NCBI RefSeq assembly: GCF_041287255.1
Contig: NZ_JBGGTX010000002.1
Location: 310,001-374,000 of the forward strand
Direction of reading: 5' to 3'
DNA length: 64,000 nucleotides
Source of the DNA: Tamlana flava
Lineage (GTDB): Bacteria > Bacteroidota > Bacteroidia > Flavobacteriales > Flavobacteriaceae
Part shown: in pieces, positions 16,434-26,800 of the stretch
Position numbering within the stretch: the first letter of the stretch is position 1
How the letters are laid out: each line of letters opens with the position of its first letter
Position numbers and translations under genes: made by a program
Notes under the pieces: generated by a model
Told to the model about the DNA's origin: nothing
The model's input: only the letters and a program-made list of their open reading frames with translations
Databases searched by the model: none

Positions 16434-18665
16434 ATGAGCAAAAAAAGAAAAAGGAAATCCAAAAACGGAATTTCCAACCTTACAAATACCATACTTAGTA
16501 TTTTAAAAAAAGATAGAAACCAATCCTATAACTATAAACAAATAGCGGCTAAATTGGGTGTAAATGATGCCAGTAGCCGGAACCAAATTATAAAAACCCT
16601 TGCCAAACTTGCGGCAAAACAGGAAATAGAGCAAGTAGATCGAGGTAAGTTTAAAGGGATTGTTACAGCCGAATACCATGTGGGTATTTTAGATCTATCA
16701 GCACGTGGTTCCGGATATGTTATTTCAAATGATTTTAATGAAGATGTATTTATTGCATCAAATAATATAAATAAAGCTCTGGAAGGTGATGAAGTTGAGT
16801 TTTACCTGTATAAACGACGAAAGCGTGGTAAGCTGGAAGGTGAAATCACTAAGATTTTAAAAAGAGCCAAATCTGAGTATGTAGGTGTTATCCAAATTCA
16901 AAAGAATAGTAATTATGCTTTTGTGGTGCCAGATAGTTCTAAAATGTACAAAGATATTTTTGTACCTATAAATAAAACCTTTAAAGCTGAAGATGGCGAT
17001 AAGGTTTTGGTGAAACTTGAAGACTGGCCAGAAAAAGCAGATTCTCCTTATGGAAAGGTTTTAAAAATACTAGGTAAACCTGGAGAGCACAGCACCGAAA
17101 TCCATGCTATTTTAGCTGAATACGGTTTGCCCCATGAATTTCCTTATGAAGTTGAAGAATTCGCAAATAAATTAGATACCTCAATTACAAATGAAGAAAT
17201 AGCCAAACGCAGGGATATGCGAAAGGATTTAACCTTTACCATAGACCCGAAAGATGCTAAGGATTTTGATGATGCCTTATCGTTTAAGGTTTTGGATAAC
17301 GGACTTTATGAAATAGGCATTCATATTGCCGATGTGTCACATTATGTAAAAGAGGGTACTGTTTTAGATGACGAAGCTTACGAGCGAGCTACATCAATTT
17401 ATTTGGTAGATAGAGTTGTGCCGATGCTTCCAGAGGTGTTGTCAAACAATGCCTGTTCACTAAGGCCTAATGAGGAAAAATATACATTTTCAGCAGTTTT
17501 TCAGTTAACTAATCAAGCGGAAATAAAAAACCAATGGTTTGGCAGAACAGTTACTTATAGCGATGCCCGTTTTGCTTATGAAGAAGCCCAAGCCATTATT
17601 GAAAGTAACCCAAACGTCACGTTGAGTGGAGTGGAAACGTCTCAAATTAAAACCGAAATTCCACAGGAAGTTTCCTTAACAGGAAAAGCATACCAAACAA
17701 AACTAGAAATTGCCGAAGCTGTTTTGGTTTTGGATAGATTGGCAAAAATTATGCGACAAAGACGCATGAAAAACGGTGCTATTTCTTTTGATAAAGTTGA
17801 AGTAAAATTCAATTTGGACGAAAATAATAATCCTGAAGGTGTGTATTTCAAAACCACTAAAGATGCCAATAAGTTAATTGAGGAATTTATGCTGTTGGCC
17901 AATAAAAAGGTTGCTGAATTTATTGGGAAGCAATCACCAAAAAAGACTTTTGTGTACCGTGTTCATGATGAGCCGGATGACAGTAAATTGGCTGCTTTAC
18001 AAAATATTGTGAGCAAATTTGGCTACAAGCTTAATTTTAAGGACAGAAAATCTACAACAGCTTCACTTAATGGTTTATTGCAAGATGTTGTTGGAAAAAA
18101 AGAGCAAAATTTGGTTGATACTTTGGCCATTCGCAGCATGAGCAAAGCCGAATATACCACGCACAACATTGGTCATTACGGTTTGGCTTTTGATTATTAC
18201 AGCCACTTTACTTCACCCATTCGCCGATATCCGGATGTGATGGCGCACCGTTTGTTGCAACATTATCTAGATGGTGGAAAAAGTGCCAATGAAGAAGTTT
18301 ATGAAGAAAAGTGTCAACATTCCAGCAATATGGAAATGCTGGCCACAAAAGCTGAGCGCGATTCCATTAAATACATGCAAATTCGTTTTATGGAAGACCA
18401 CAAAGACCAAGAGTTTTTGGGTGTCATTTCAGGGGTTACGGATTGGGGCATTTATGTGGAGATTATCTCCAATAAATGTGAAGGCATGGTGAGTGTTCGC
18501 GATATGACTGATGATCATTATGCTTTTGACCAAGACCAATATGCTATGGTTGGCCGTAACACTAAAAATATGTATCAATTAGGAGACGAGGTTATTGTAA
18601 AAGTTAAAAACACTGATTTAGTTAAAAAACATCTTGATTTTAATTTGATTGGGAAACCTGAGTAG
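16434..18665 (+). CDS. rnr: Ribonuclease R
   Basis: Processive 3'-5' exoribonuclease of the RNB/RNase II family. The order is a basic N-terminus with winged helix (~1-75), cold-shock domains (~80-225), the RNB catalytic domain (~255-600) with TIDPKDAKDFDDALSF containing the metal-binding aspartates, and a C-terminal S1 domain (~640-740, GVISGVTDWGIYVEI). HYGLAFDYYSHFTSPIRRYP is the conserved RNB end motif. Length of 743 residues is normal. Confidence 0.96.
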   Translation: MSKKRKRKSKNGISNLTNTILSILKKDRNQSYNYKQIAAKLGVNDASSRNQIIKTLAKLAAKQEIEQVDRGKFKGIVTAEYHVGILDLSARGSGYVISNDFNEDVFIASNNINKALEGDEVEFYLYKRRKRGKLEGEITKILKRAKSEYVGVIQIQKNSNYAFVVPDSSKMYKDIFVPINKTFKAEDGDKVLVKLEDWPEKADSPYGKVLKILGKPGEHSTEIHAILAEYGLPHEFPYEVEEFANKLDTSITNEEIAKRRDMRKDLTFTIDPKDAKDFDDALSFKVLDNGLYEIGIHIADVSHYVKEGTVLDDEAYERATSIYLVDRVVPMLPEVLSNNACSLRPNEEKYTFSAVFQLTNQAEIKNQWFGRTVTYSDARFAYEEAQAIIESNPNVTLSGVETSQIKTEIPQEVSLTGKAYQTKLEIAEAVLVLDRLAKIMRQRRMKNGAISFDKVEVKFNLDENNNPEGVYFKTTKDANKLIEEFMLLANKKVAEFIGKQSPKKTFVYRVHDEPDDSKLAALQNIVSKFGYKLNFKDRKSTTASLNGLLQDVVGKKEQNLVDTLAIRSMSKAEYTTHNIGHYGLAFDYYSHFTSPIRRYPDVMAHRLLQHYLDGGKSANEEVYEEKCQHSSNMEMLATKAERDSIKYMQIRFMEDHKDQEFLGVISGVTDWGIYVEIISNKCEGMVSVRDMTDDHYAFDQDQYAMVGRNTKNMYQLGDEVIVKVKNTDLVKKHLDFNLIGKPE

Positions 18666-18730
18666 TGATTTTAAGTTTTGATTAATTGAAGAAAGGAATT
18701 TATAGGCAATGCTGTGCTTAAGTTATCGTT

Positions 18731-19471
18731 CTATTGTAAAACTTTATCCAGATTAAGAATCATTTCTTTTAAATAATTCTGAGCACCTTCTAAATTCTCT
18801 AACATATAGTTATTTCGTCTAACATCAATTTTCATAATATTTCTAGCGGTAACTGAATTTATAAGTTCAATTATCTCTTTTTTAGCCACTTCATTATTTT
18901 GAAAAGAACTTAAACCTTCAACATAATTAAACTCATAGGTTTTTTGTTCATAACGCCAAAACTCATCTTCCCTTTCTACTTGTTGGTCGAAATGAACTGT
19001 TATCTTTTTTAGAAACGGCAAGATAAAATCATAATATACAATTATATCTTCCATTATACCTGAATAAACTCCATATTCTGTAATGTTTGAATTTCGAATT
19101 TTTTGATAATAACTGTATTCAATACTTAATTCTTTAACATAATTTTCAATACTTTGTTCTAAACTATCACGAGTAAACCATTCATAATTTGTATGGTTTA
19201 TAAAAGCTATTCTGTTTTCATTTCTTTTATTTAATTCAATTCTCCTTTTATCAATTATGGTACTGTCAATCTTTAACTCTTCCAATACTCCTTGAAGATT
19301 TGAAGTTAGAAACATATGATTTTTTCGTTTCTCATTCGAGTTGTTGATATTTAATGCTATCAGAATGCCTATTACTACAAGTAGAATTTCTCCAATAGCA
19401 TACTTAAAGTATTTACCTATTTTGTTTTGCTTAATAAGGTTGTGTCGTATTTTACTAAAGAACTTTATCAT
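18731..19471 (-). CDS. DUF6090-like membrane protein
   Basis: Membrane-anchored protein of 246 residues. The N-terminus (IKFFSKIRHNLIKQNKIGKY) followed by one transmembrane segment AIGEILLVVIGILIALNINN is the pattern of DUF6090 proteins, a family abundant in Flavobacteriaceae. The rest is a charged, helical domain, probably periplasmic. Function unknown. It is convergent with rnr and stands alone. Confidence 0.8.
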   Translation of the reverse strand: MIKFFSKIRHNLIKQNKIGKYFKYAIGEILLVVIGILIALNINNSNEKRKNHMFLTSNLQGVLEELKIDSTIIDKRRIELNKRNENRIAFINHTNYEWFTRDSLEQSIENYVKELSIEYSYYQKIRNSNITEYGVYSGIMEDIIVYYDFILPFLKKITVHFDQQVEREDEFWRYEQKTYEFNYVEGLSSFQNNEVAKKEIIELINSVTARNIMKIDVRRNNYMLENLEGAQNYLKEMILNLDKVLQ

Positions 19472-19653
19472 TTGGTTGGTGGTTTATGAATGAAGTACAA
19501 CTTCAATAATCTGGCTTTTTTGATTATACAAATTAGGCAATAAGCCAAGATAGCAGTAAATTTTTACAGAACCAATACAATTTGCTTTTATAGGTTTTTA
19601 AATACATGTAACTTTAGCGTTGTTTTATATACCAATATTAAAAATTAACCATC

Positions 19654-19947
19654 ATGATACTAACAACTACAAACAACATTGAGGGGCATAAAATTGAAAA
19701 TTATTTGGGTATAGTCACCGGTGTTTCCAGTAATCTTAAAAGATCTTTTTCCTTTAAAACAGAAAGAAATATGGAGCTAATTGCAGACGTTATCAATAAA
19801 GCCAAAGAAGAAGCATTTCAACAGTTAAGAGATAATGCGATAAAATTAAAGGCAAACGCGGTGGTTGGTATTACATTAGATTTGGAATCAGAATCTGGAG
19901 CCTACTTTTTTGTTTCCATAACAGGAACTGCAGTAAAGGTAGTTTAG
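19654..19947 (+). CDS. YbjQ-family (UPF0145) protein
   Basis: Small cytoplasmic protein of 97 residues. The segments TTTNNIEGHKIENYLGIVTG, a central AKEEAFQQLRDNAIKLKANAVVGI and a beta-strand end match the YbjQ/UPF0145 family, which forms pentameric assemblies and has been called a putative heavy-metal-binding domain. No function can be inferred from the neighbours. Confidence 0.85.
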   Translation: MILTTTNNIEGHKIENYLGIVTGVSSNLKRSFSFKTERNMELIADVINKAKEEAFQQLRDNAIKLKANAVVGITLDLESESGAYFFVSITGTAVKVV

Positions 19948-19950
19948 CTT

Positions 19951-19984
19951 ATTGATATAATATTTTATAAAATATTATATCAAT
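19951..19984. repeat. Perfect 34-bp AT-only palindrome
   Basis: Bases 19951-19967 (attgatataatatttta) are followed directly by their exact reverse complement at 19968-19984, with no loop. It starts 4 bases after the ybjQ stop. It could be a transcript-end hairpin, though it lacks a GC-rich stem, or a protein-binding site. Confidence 0.8.
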
Positions 19985-20036
19985 GGAATAATTGTTGATA
20001 GGTTTGCGTTATGTTAAAAAACCAAATCAAAAATAA

Positions 20037-20711
20037 ATGAAAACACTATTTAAAATTTTTGTGCTTTGCCTTACCACAACATTATTTGCACAAAAGTCTA
20101 TAGAAAAAACCGTTGGCGAATTTACAGAACTGAAGGTATTTGATTTAATTCGGGTAGAGTTAATAAAATCAACCGAAAACAAAGTCATCATTTCCGGTGA
20201 AAACAAAACCGATGTGATTGTAAACAACAATAATGGCAAGCTAAAAATTAAAATGAAATTAGAAGAAGCCTTTGATGGTTCAGACACCAAAGTTGTTTTA
20301 TATTACACTTCTGTTGATGTTATTGATGTTAATGAAGGAGCAAAAGTGGAGTCTAAAGATGTTATTAAACAGTTCGAAATAGACTTAAGAGCCCAAGAAG
20401 GAGGTATGGTTAATGTGCCAGTAAATGTGAAATATGCCAATATCAAAGCCGTTACAGGCGGTTCTATCACTACAACAGGAACGTCAAAAATACAGAACGT
20501 TTCCTTGTTAACGGGTGGCATTTATAATGGCGAAACATTGGTAACCGAAACCACGGAAGTATCCATTAACGCAGCTGGCGAAGCTTATGTTAATGCCTCA
20601 AAATTAGTGGATGCAAAAATAAGGGCAGGAGGCGATGTTTTTATTTATGGTAATCCAGAAACAATAAATGAAAACCGTATGCTCGGCGGTAGGGTAAAAC
20701 GAATGGACTAA
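20037..20711 (+). CDS. Head-GIN-domain (DUF2807) exported protein
   Basis: Exported protein of 224 residues with signal peptide ending TTTLFAQ. The mature part is a repetitive beta-strand protein of the putative auto-transporter adhesin, head GIN domain family (DUF2807): FTELKVFDLIRVELIKSTEN at the start, then right-handed beta repeats with VTGGSITTTGTSK. Such proteins are common in Bacteroidota, with unknown role. Followed by a strong terminator at 20731. Confidence 0.82.
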   Translation: MKTLFKIFVLCLTTTLFAQKSIEKTVGEFTELKVFDLIRVELIKSTENKVIISGENKTDVIVNNNNGKLKIKMKLEEAFDGSDTKVVLYYTSVDVIDVNEGAKVESKDVIKQFEIDLRAQEGGMVNVPVNVKYANIKAVTGGSITTTGTSKIQNVSLLTGGIYNGETLVTETTEVSINAAGEAYVNASKLVDAKIRAGGDVFIYGNPETINENRMLGGRVKRMD

Positions 20712-20730
20712 CTGTATACCAATATAATTA

Positions 20731-20765
20731 ATAGAGCCTGTAGTTTTACAGGCTCTATTTTTTTA
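20731..20765 (+). terminator. Strong intrinsic terminator after the GIN-domain gene
   Basis: Perfect 12-bp stem atagagcctgta (20731-20742) / tacaggctctat (20747-20758), loop gttt, then a T run. It separates the housekeeping block from the glucan-utilization locus. Confidence 0.9.
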
Positions 20766-20846
20766 CCATACATCCACTATACAGATAACCGAGAAAGCTA
20801 TATTTTCACTACCTTAGTGCTACAACAAAAATAATTGTTATAAGTT

Positions 20847-23651
20847 TTGAGGTTTTCTTTAGCAAATTTTTTATTCTTTTTAGCAAGTATTTTTATCAAT
20901 GCTCAAGAGCATCCACCGATAAAAGTTTATTCAACCAAAGACTACAAAGCAGAAACACAAAATTGGTCTATTTCTCAAGCTGCAAATAATTATATATATG
21001 TAGCCAACAATAGAGGATTGTTGGAGTTCAATGGTGCTCATTGGGAATTATATCCATCGCCCAATGAAACTATCATCAGGTCGGTAAAGATTATCGATGA
21101 TTCGATTTATACTGGTTGTAATGGGGATTTTGGCTATTGGAAAAAAAACAAAAATGAAGCACTTAAGTATACTTCCTTGTCTAAAACTTTAGAAACTCCC
21201 TTAATGGAAGATGAAGAGTTTTGGAATATCATTAATATTGATGATTATATTTTGTTTCAATCGCTAAAACGCATTTATATTTTCGATACGGTAAATGAGA
21301 CTTTTAAAATTATTAATTCTGATTCAATCATTTACAAAGTTTTTGAAGTTGATGGAGATATTTATTTCCAGATGACCAAAGAAGGCCTGTTTAAAATAGA
21401 AAAAGGTAAACCAAAACTAGTCTCAAATCATCCTATTTTAAACAAAAATAGGTTGGTAAATGTGTTTATGCAAAACGGAAAATTGCTGCTCGAAACAGAA
21501 AATGATGGATTTTACATTTTTGATGAAAGTAGTTTAATTAAATGGGATATACCGGCTAATAAAACCTTGTCTGATTTAAGTGTTTTTAGAAGTTTAAAAC
21601 TTCATGACGGAAGCTATATTTTAGGAACACGATCAAATGGTATTTTACATATTTCGGCCAATGGGGAAATTATTTTGAGAATGGATGTTGTAAATGGATT
21701 GAGCAACAACACAGTACACTGGATATTTGAAGACGCTGAGCACAATATTTGGTTGGCATTGGAAAATGGAATAAACTGCATTAATATGTCCTCACCATTT
21801 CGAATTTATAATGATGACAAAGGCAAAATAGGAACTATTTATACTTCAGCCGTTCATAAAGGTTTTATGTATGTTGGCACTAACCAAGGGTTGTTTTATA
21901 AACCTTATGATTCAAAATCTAACTTTGTTAATATCAATACTGTTCAAGAGGCTGTTTGGAGTCTTACGATTATTGATGACACGCTTTTTTGTGGCCACGA
22001 TACCGGGACTTCAATTATTAATACAAAGAAAGTTACCAAAATAGAAGGCATTAATCAGGGGACCTGGAACTTAAAACCAATTCCAGTAAATAATGACTTA
22101 ATACTTCAAGGGAGTTATGACGGGCTTTACATATTACAAAAGATTAATGGGAATTGGGGTCTGAGAAATAAAATTGAAGGATTTGATCTGTCCAGTAGGT
22201 TTTTTGAATTTTATAAAGGCTATATTTTTGTGAGTCATGAATATAAAGGAGTTTTTAGGCTAACGGTTGACGATGATTTCAAAAAAATTATTGAAGCTGA
22301 TAAAAACCCAATATTTGACAGAGAAAAGTATTCAAGCATTATTGCCTATAAAGACGATTTGTTTTTAGGGTTTAAAACAGGTGTTTTTAAGTATAAATTA
22401 GAAAACGACACTTTTGTTAGAGATTCAATTCTATCGAATCTTTTTGACGGGGAAGAATATACCTCAGGAAGATTAATCTCAGTTACAGAAACAAATACGC
22501 TGTGGGCTTTTTCGAGCAGAAATTTAAACCATTTATCGGTTAGTTCGTTAAGTGGTGTGCCAAAAATAGATAAAATACCATTATCTAAAGCCTTGCCCAG
22601 GGCACTTACAGGATATGAAAACATATCATATTTAGAGGATGAAAAATATTTAATAGGAACCTCTTCAGGTTACATTTTACTGGATTTGGAAAAATTAAAG
22701 GAAAAAACATATAATATATCAATAAATAATATTTCGGTAAGCAGCCTTAAGGGCGAAAGCATCGAGTTTAATAGAGCTGCTGAAATGGGCGACTTTGAGA
22801 ACAGGTTTAAGAATTTAAGCTTTACATTTAATGTTATTGAATTCGAAAAATACTTGGATACCGAGTACCAATATCAATTAATAGGTTTACAAAATGATTG
22901 GAGCAATTGGTTTTCAGAACCAAATGCAACTTTTGAAAACCTTCCATACGGTAATTATACCTTTAAGATAAGGGCGCGGGTAGGAAGTACAATGTCGGCC
23001 AACACAGCGTCCTATAGTTTTATAATACAACGGCCGTGGCTTCTGTCTAATATAATGATAGCCACATACATTCTTATAGTACTACTTTTTTCATTACTAA
23101 TGCATAACATATACAAGCGTTACTACAGAAAACAAAGAGAGCGCTTATTGTTGAAAGCTCAAAGAGAGTTGGAATTAAAGGAGCTTGAAAATAAGCAGCA
23201 ACTTATGCGTTTTAACAATGATAAACTAAGGCAGGATATTGAGAATAAAAACAATGAGTTGGCCATATCTACAATGAGCCTAATAAAAAAGAATGAGTTT
23301 TTAAACAGTATAAAGAAGGAGCTGCAGCATGCGGATGATGAAAGGAATATTAAAAGGGTTATAAAGATAATAGACAGAAACTTAAATAATACGGATGATT
23401 GGCAATTGTTTGAAGAAGCTTTTAACAATGCTGATAAGGATTTTCTAAAGAAAATAAAGACTGAGCACCCCTCATTAACCTCAAACGACTTAAGGTTGTG
23501 TGCTTACCTAAGGTTAAATTTATCCTCCAAAGAGATAGCCCCATTATTAAATATATCACCCCGGAGTGTAGAGGTAAAACGATATAGACTTAGAAAAAAG
23601 CTAGAATTAGAGCATGAAGCTAGCTTAACAGACTACATTTTAGAAATATAA
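20847..23651 (+). CDS. Membrane-spanning propeller/Y_Y_Y sensor with LuxR-type DNA-binding domain
   Basis: Likely local regulator of the glucan locus. Signal peptide (1-19, ending FINAQ), a periplasmic two-component-regulator-type beta-propeller (~25-630), a Y_Y_Y domain (~640-728, with GNYTFKIRARVG), one transmembrane helix (~733-753), a cytoplasmic coiled coil (~755-860) and a C-terminal LuxR/GerE helix-turn-helix (~875-930, LRLNLSSKEIAPLLNISPRSVEVKR). There is no kinase or receiver domain, so it would couple ligand sensing directly to DNA binding. The only start that keeps the signal peptide is TTG at 20847, since a TAA lies two codons upstream and the next in-frame ATG is far inside. It lies directly upstream of susC on the same strand. 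Confidence 0.88.
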   Translation: MRFSLANFLFFLASIFINAQEHPPIKVYSTKDYKAETQNWSISQAANNYIYVANNRGLLEFNGAHWELYPSPNETIIRSVKIIDDSIYTGCNGDFGYWKKNKNEALKYTSLSKTLETPLMEDEEFWNIINIDDYILFQSLKRIYIFDTVNETFKIINSDSIIYKVFEVDGDIYFQMTKEGLFKIEKGKPKLVSNHPILNKNRLVNVFMQNGKLLLETENDGFYIFDESSLIKWDIPANKTLSDLSVFRSLKLHDGSYILGTRSNGILHISANGEIILRMDVVNGLSNNTVHWIFEDAEHNIWLALENGINCINMSSPFRIYNDDKGKIGTIYTSAVHKGFMYVGTNQGLFYKPYDSKSNFVNINTVQEAVWSLTIIDDTLFCGHDTGTSIINTKKVTKIEGINQGTWNLKPIPVNNDLILQGSYDGLYILQKINGNWGLRNKIEGFDLSSRFFEFYKGYIFVSHEYKGVFRLTVDDDFKKIIEADKNPIFDREKYSSIIAYKDDLFLGFKTGVFKYKLENDTFVRDSILSNLFDGEEYTSGRLISVTETNTLWAFSSRNLNHLSVSSLSGVPKIDKIPLSKALPRALTGYENISYLEDEKYLIGTSSGYILLDLEKLKEKTYNISINNISVSSLKGESIEFNRAAEMGDFENRFKNLSFTFNVIEFEKYLDTEYQYQLIGLQNDWSNWFSEPNATFENLPYGNYTFKIRARVGSTMSANTASYSFIIQRPWLLSNIMIATYILIVLLFSLLMHNIYKRYYRKQRERLLLKAQRELELKELENKQQLMRFNNDKLRQDIENKNNELAISTMSLIKKNEFLNSIKKELQHADDERNIKRVIKIIDRNLNNTDDWQLFEEAFNNADKDFLKKIKTEHPSLTSNDLRLCAYLRLNLSSKEIAPLLNISPRSVEVKRYRLRKKLELEHEASLTDYILEI

Positions 23652-23679
23652 CAACACTACATTATTTATTTTTACCTAT

Positions 23680-23817
23680 ACAACCACACAACATTTATAG
23701 GTTTTTCATAATACACGATCAAACATCAATAATTGAAAAAGCCAATAAACATCGTGTTTTTTTAAGATATCCTTAAAAAACAACGACATTTTTTATATTG
23801 TATATTTTTTGTTGTGG
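23680..23817 (+). promoter_or_regulatory. Candidate operator and promoter of the susCD operon
   Basis: Two blocks shared with the regions upstream of 31764 and 48225: a direct repeat ACAAC-n3-ACAACATT at 23680-23695 and tgtatattttttgttgtgg at 23799-23817, whose ACAACATT and TGTAT starts are 111 bases apart. A small inverted repeat (ttttttaag/cttaaaaaa, 23758-23780) lies between them. Inference: activator site plus core promoter under the LuxR-type sensor encoded just upstream. Confidence 0.5.
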
Positions 23818-23878
23818 CTAAAAATTTCAATTCAGCAAAATGTGTTTATAATTTTACCGAAACTTAAAACTAAAATTT

Positions 23879-26800
23879 ATGAGACAAACGCTAATTAAAA
23901 TTTTAGCCTTTTTCTTTGTGGCATTCTCCAGTGCTCAAACTATTGACCTATCTGGAGTTGTTCAAGATGAAACAGGGTTCCCTATTCCTGGAGCCAATAT
24001 CATTGTAAAGAATACAAGTAAAGGTACAACCACCGATTTTGATGGTAACTTTACTTTAGCAGGGGTTGAAATAGGTAATGTAATTTCGGTAAGTTATATA
24101 GGTTATGTAACTCAGGAAATTACTATTTCAAGTAACCAACAATTGACCATTCAATTAAAAGAAGATTTAGCACAACTAGATGAAGTTGTGGTAATAGGTT
24201 ACGGTACACAAACCAAAAAAGAAGTAACAGGTGCTGTAAGTGTGGTGTCTAGTGAAAGCATTGAAGCTTTAAAGCCCACCAGAATTGAGCAAGCTCTGCA
24301 AGGTCAAGTTGCAGGGGTGAACATTACTTCACAGACCGGTACCCCTGGTGGAGCTTCTACCATCAGTATCAGAGGTGTTTCCACAAACGGAGACAGTAGA
24401 CCGTTGATTTTGGTAGACGGAAACGTTATTGAAGATTTAAGCGTTGTAAATCCTGGCGACATTGAAAGCATTAACATTCTTAAAGACGCAACTGCAGGGA
24501 TCTATGGTGTGCGTGCGGCGAATGGTGTGGTTTTAATTAAAACCAAAACAGGCCGAAAGGAAATGCCTATTACGGTAGAGTACAATGCTTATTATGGTAT
24601 TCAAGAAACTACAAGAAAGATACCATTGTTAAATGCTACAGAATATGCTTTATTGGTTAATGAGGCATTTGCGGCAGGAGGAAGTGCCATTCCTTTTACA
24701 GATGTGTCTAGCTTGGGCGTGGGTACCGATTGGCAAGACGAGGTTTTTGAAACCGCACCCATGACCAACCATAACATTATGTTCAAAGGTGGTGGTAAAA
24801 AATCAACATATTCCTATAGTGGTTCATTCTTAAATCAGAACGGTATAGTAGGAGGTCGCAAATCAGCTTTTAGACGTTTTACAAACAATGCGAGCTATAG
24901 CCTAGATTTTTTAGATAACTTTAAATTTAATGCAGGACTTACGTTGATGCGTACCAACAAGAAGAACCTTCCTGAAAATTCAAACTCATCAGTGCTTTTC
25001 AATGCCATTAACATGGCACCAACATTTAGTGTTAGAGATGCAAACGGGCGTTATACCTTGGCAGAAGGTTTAGGGGGCGAGGTTATAAACCCATTGGCCC
25101 AAATTGATGACACTTACGACTATAGCAAAGTGGTTAGGTTGAGCGGAAACGCTGGGTTATCCTATAATTTTTTAGACCACTTTACTGCCCAATCCAATAT
25201 ACAGTTTAATTATTCTGAGGTAGATTCAAAAGTGTTTAACCCCATAGCTTTTTTCGGTAGTGGAAAGAACAGCAATGTTGAAAGAAGCAGCGTTTTCGAA
25301 GGGTTAAATTATTTTAGAGATTACACTTTTGATGCCTTCATCAAATATGAGAACACTTTTAATGATATTCACAAGGTCAACATACTTTTAGGAACATCGG
25401 TGTTTAAAACCACAGGTGAGTTTACAGGCGCAACAGGTTTTGATATTGTTGGTAATATTGAAGCAAACGCCAATTTGGAGCAAGCTTCAGATATAGAAAA
25501 CATCAATAGATTTACCGGAAGAAACCCAACTTTTGATTCTAGGTTATTGTCCTATTTCTCAAGGTTGCAATACGATTACAAAGGAAAATACCTTCTTTCT
25601 GCAGTTATTCGTAGAGATGGGTCAACCAAGTTTGGTCCAGAAAACCAGTTCGGTTATTTCCCTTCAGGATCTATTGGCTGGGTTGCTTCAGACGAAGATT
25701 TTCTTCAGAACAATAATTTTTTCGACCTGTTAAAGTTTAGAGCTTCTTATGGAATTTTAGGAAACGATAGAATTCCAGATTACAGATATGTTTCTCTGTT
25801 AAACGGAGAGGGAACATACATTTTTAACGACCAAGAGGTAATAGGAACTGCTACCGGAGGTATTGCCAATCCGGAAATTAGATGGGAAAAACAAAAAACC
25901 TTTGACGTTGGTGTTGATATGAGGATTTTAGATAATAAGGTTGATATAACAGCCGATTATTTTAAACGAAGAACAGAGGATTTACTTGTAGTGCCTCAAG
26001 TATCGGGTCTGTTGGGTGTAGGTGGCGCTCCAGTGGTTAATGGAGGTGTTGTGGATAACGAAGGGCTTGAGTTTGCTATTGGCTATAGCAACAGGTTTAA
26101 TGATAATTTTAAACTTAGTGTTAATTACAACGTTACTTACCTTAAAAACGAAGTTGTTTCAGTAAACACTGACGATGGTTTTCTTGTTGGTGGGTCATTT
26201 GGTATAAGCCAACCTGCACCATCAAGAATGGAAGCTGGTTTTCCACTAGGTTATTTTTATGGTTATCAAACAGCGGGTGTATTTCAAAACCAAGCAGAAA
26301 TTGATGCTTCGGCAATAGGAGATATTGCGCCGCAGCCAGGAGACTTAAAATATGTTGACCAAAATAATGATGGCGTTATAAATTTAGACGACCGTGTTGA
26401 TTTAGGAAATCCATTGCCTGATGCAACTATGGGTATGAACGTTTCTTTGGAATTCAAAAATTTTGATTTTTCAGCCTATGCGTTCGCATCGATAGGTAAC
26501 GAAATAGTCCGTAACTACGAACGTGGGCAACAATTAACAAATAGAACTATTTCTTATTTAGACCGATGGACTGGAGAAGGCACAAGCAACTCTTTCCCGA
26601 GAGTGTCAAATGGAGCAACGCCAAATGGTTTGTTCTCTGATTTTTATGTTGAAGACGGTTCTTTTGTTCGATTACAAAACATTCAATTAGGGTATTCGTT
26701 TCCTGAAAAACTATTGGAAAATTCCAAAGTTACTAGTTTAAGGCTTTATGTGTCTTCAAATAATTTGTTTACGCTAACCAAGTATAAAGGCTTTGATCCA

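Noticed and set aside
20822..20846. ACAAC motif upstream of the regulator gene as an autoregulatory site
   Set aside because: A single ACAAC in AT-rich DNA without the paired repeat or the TGTAT block is too weak.
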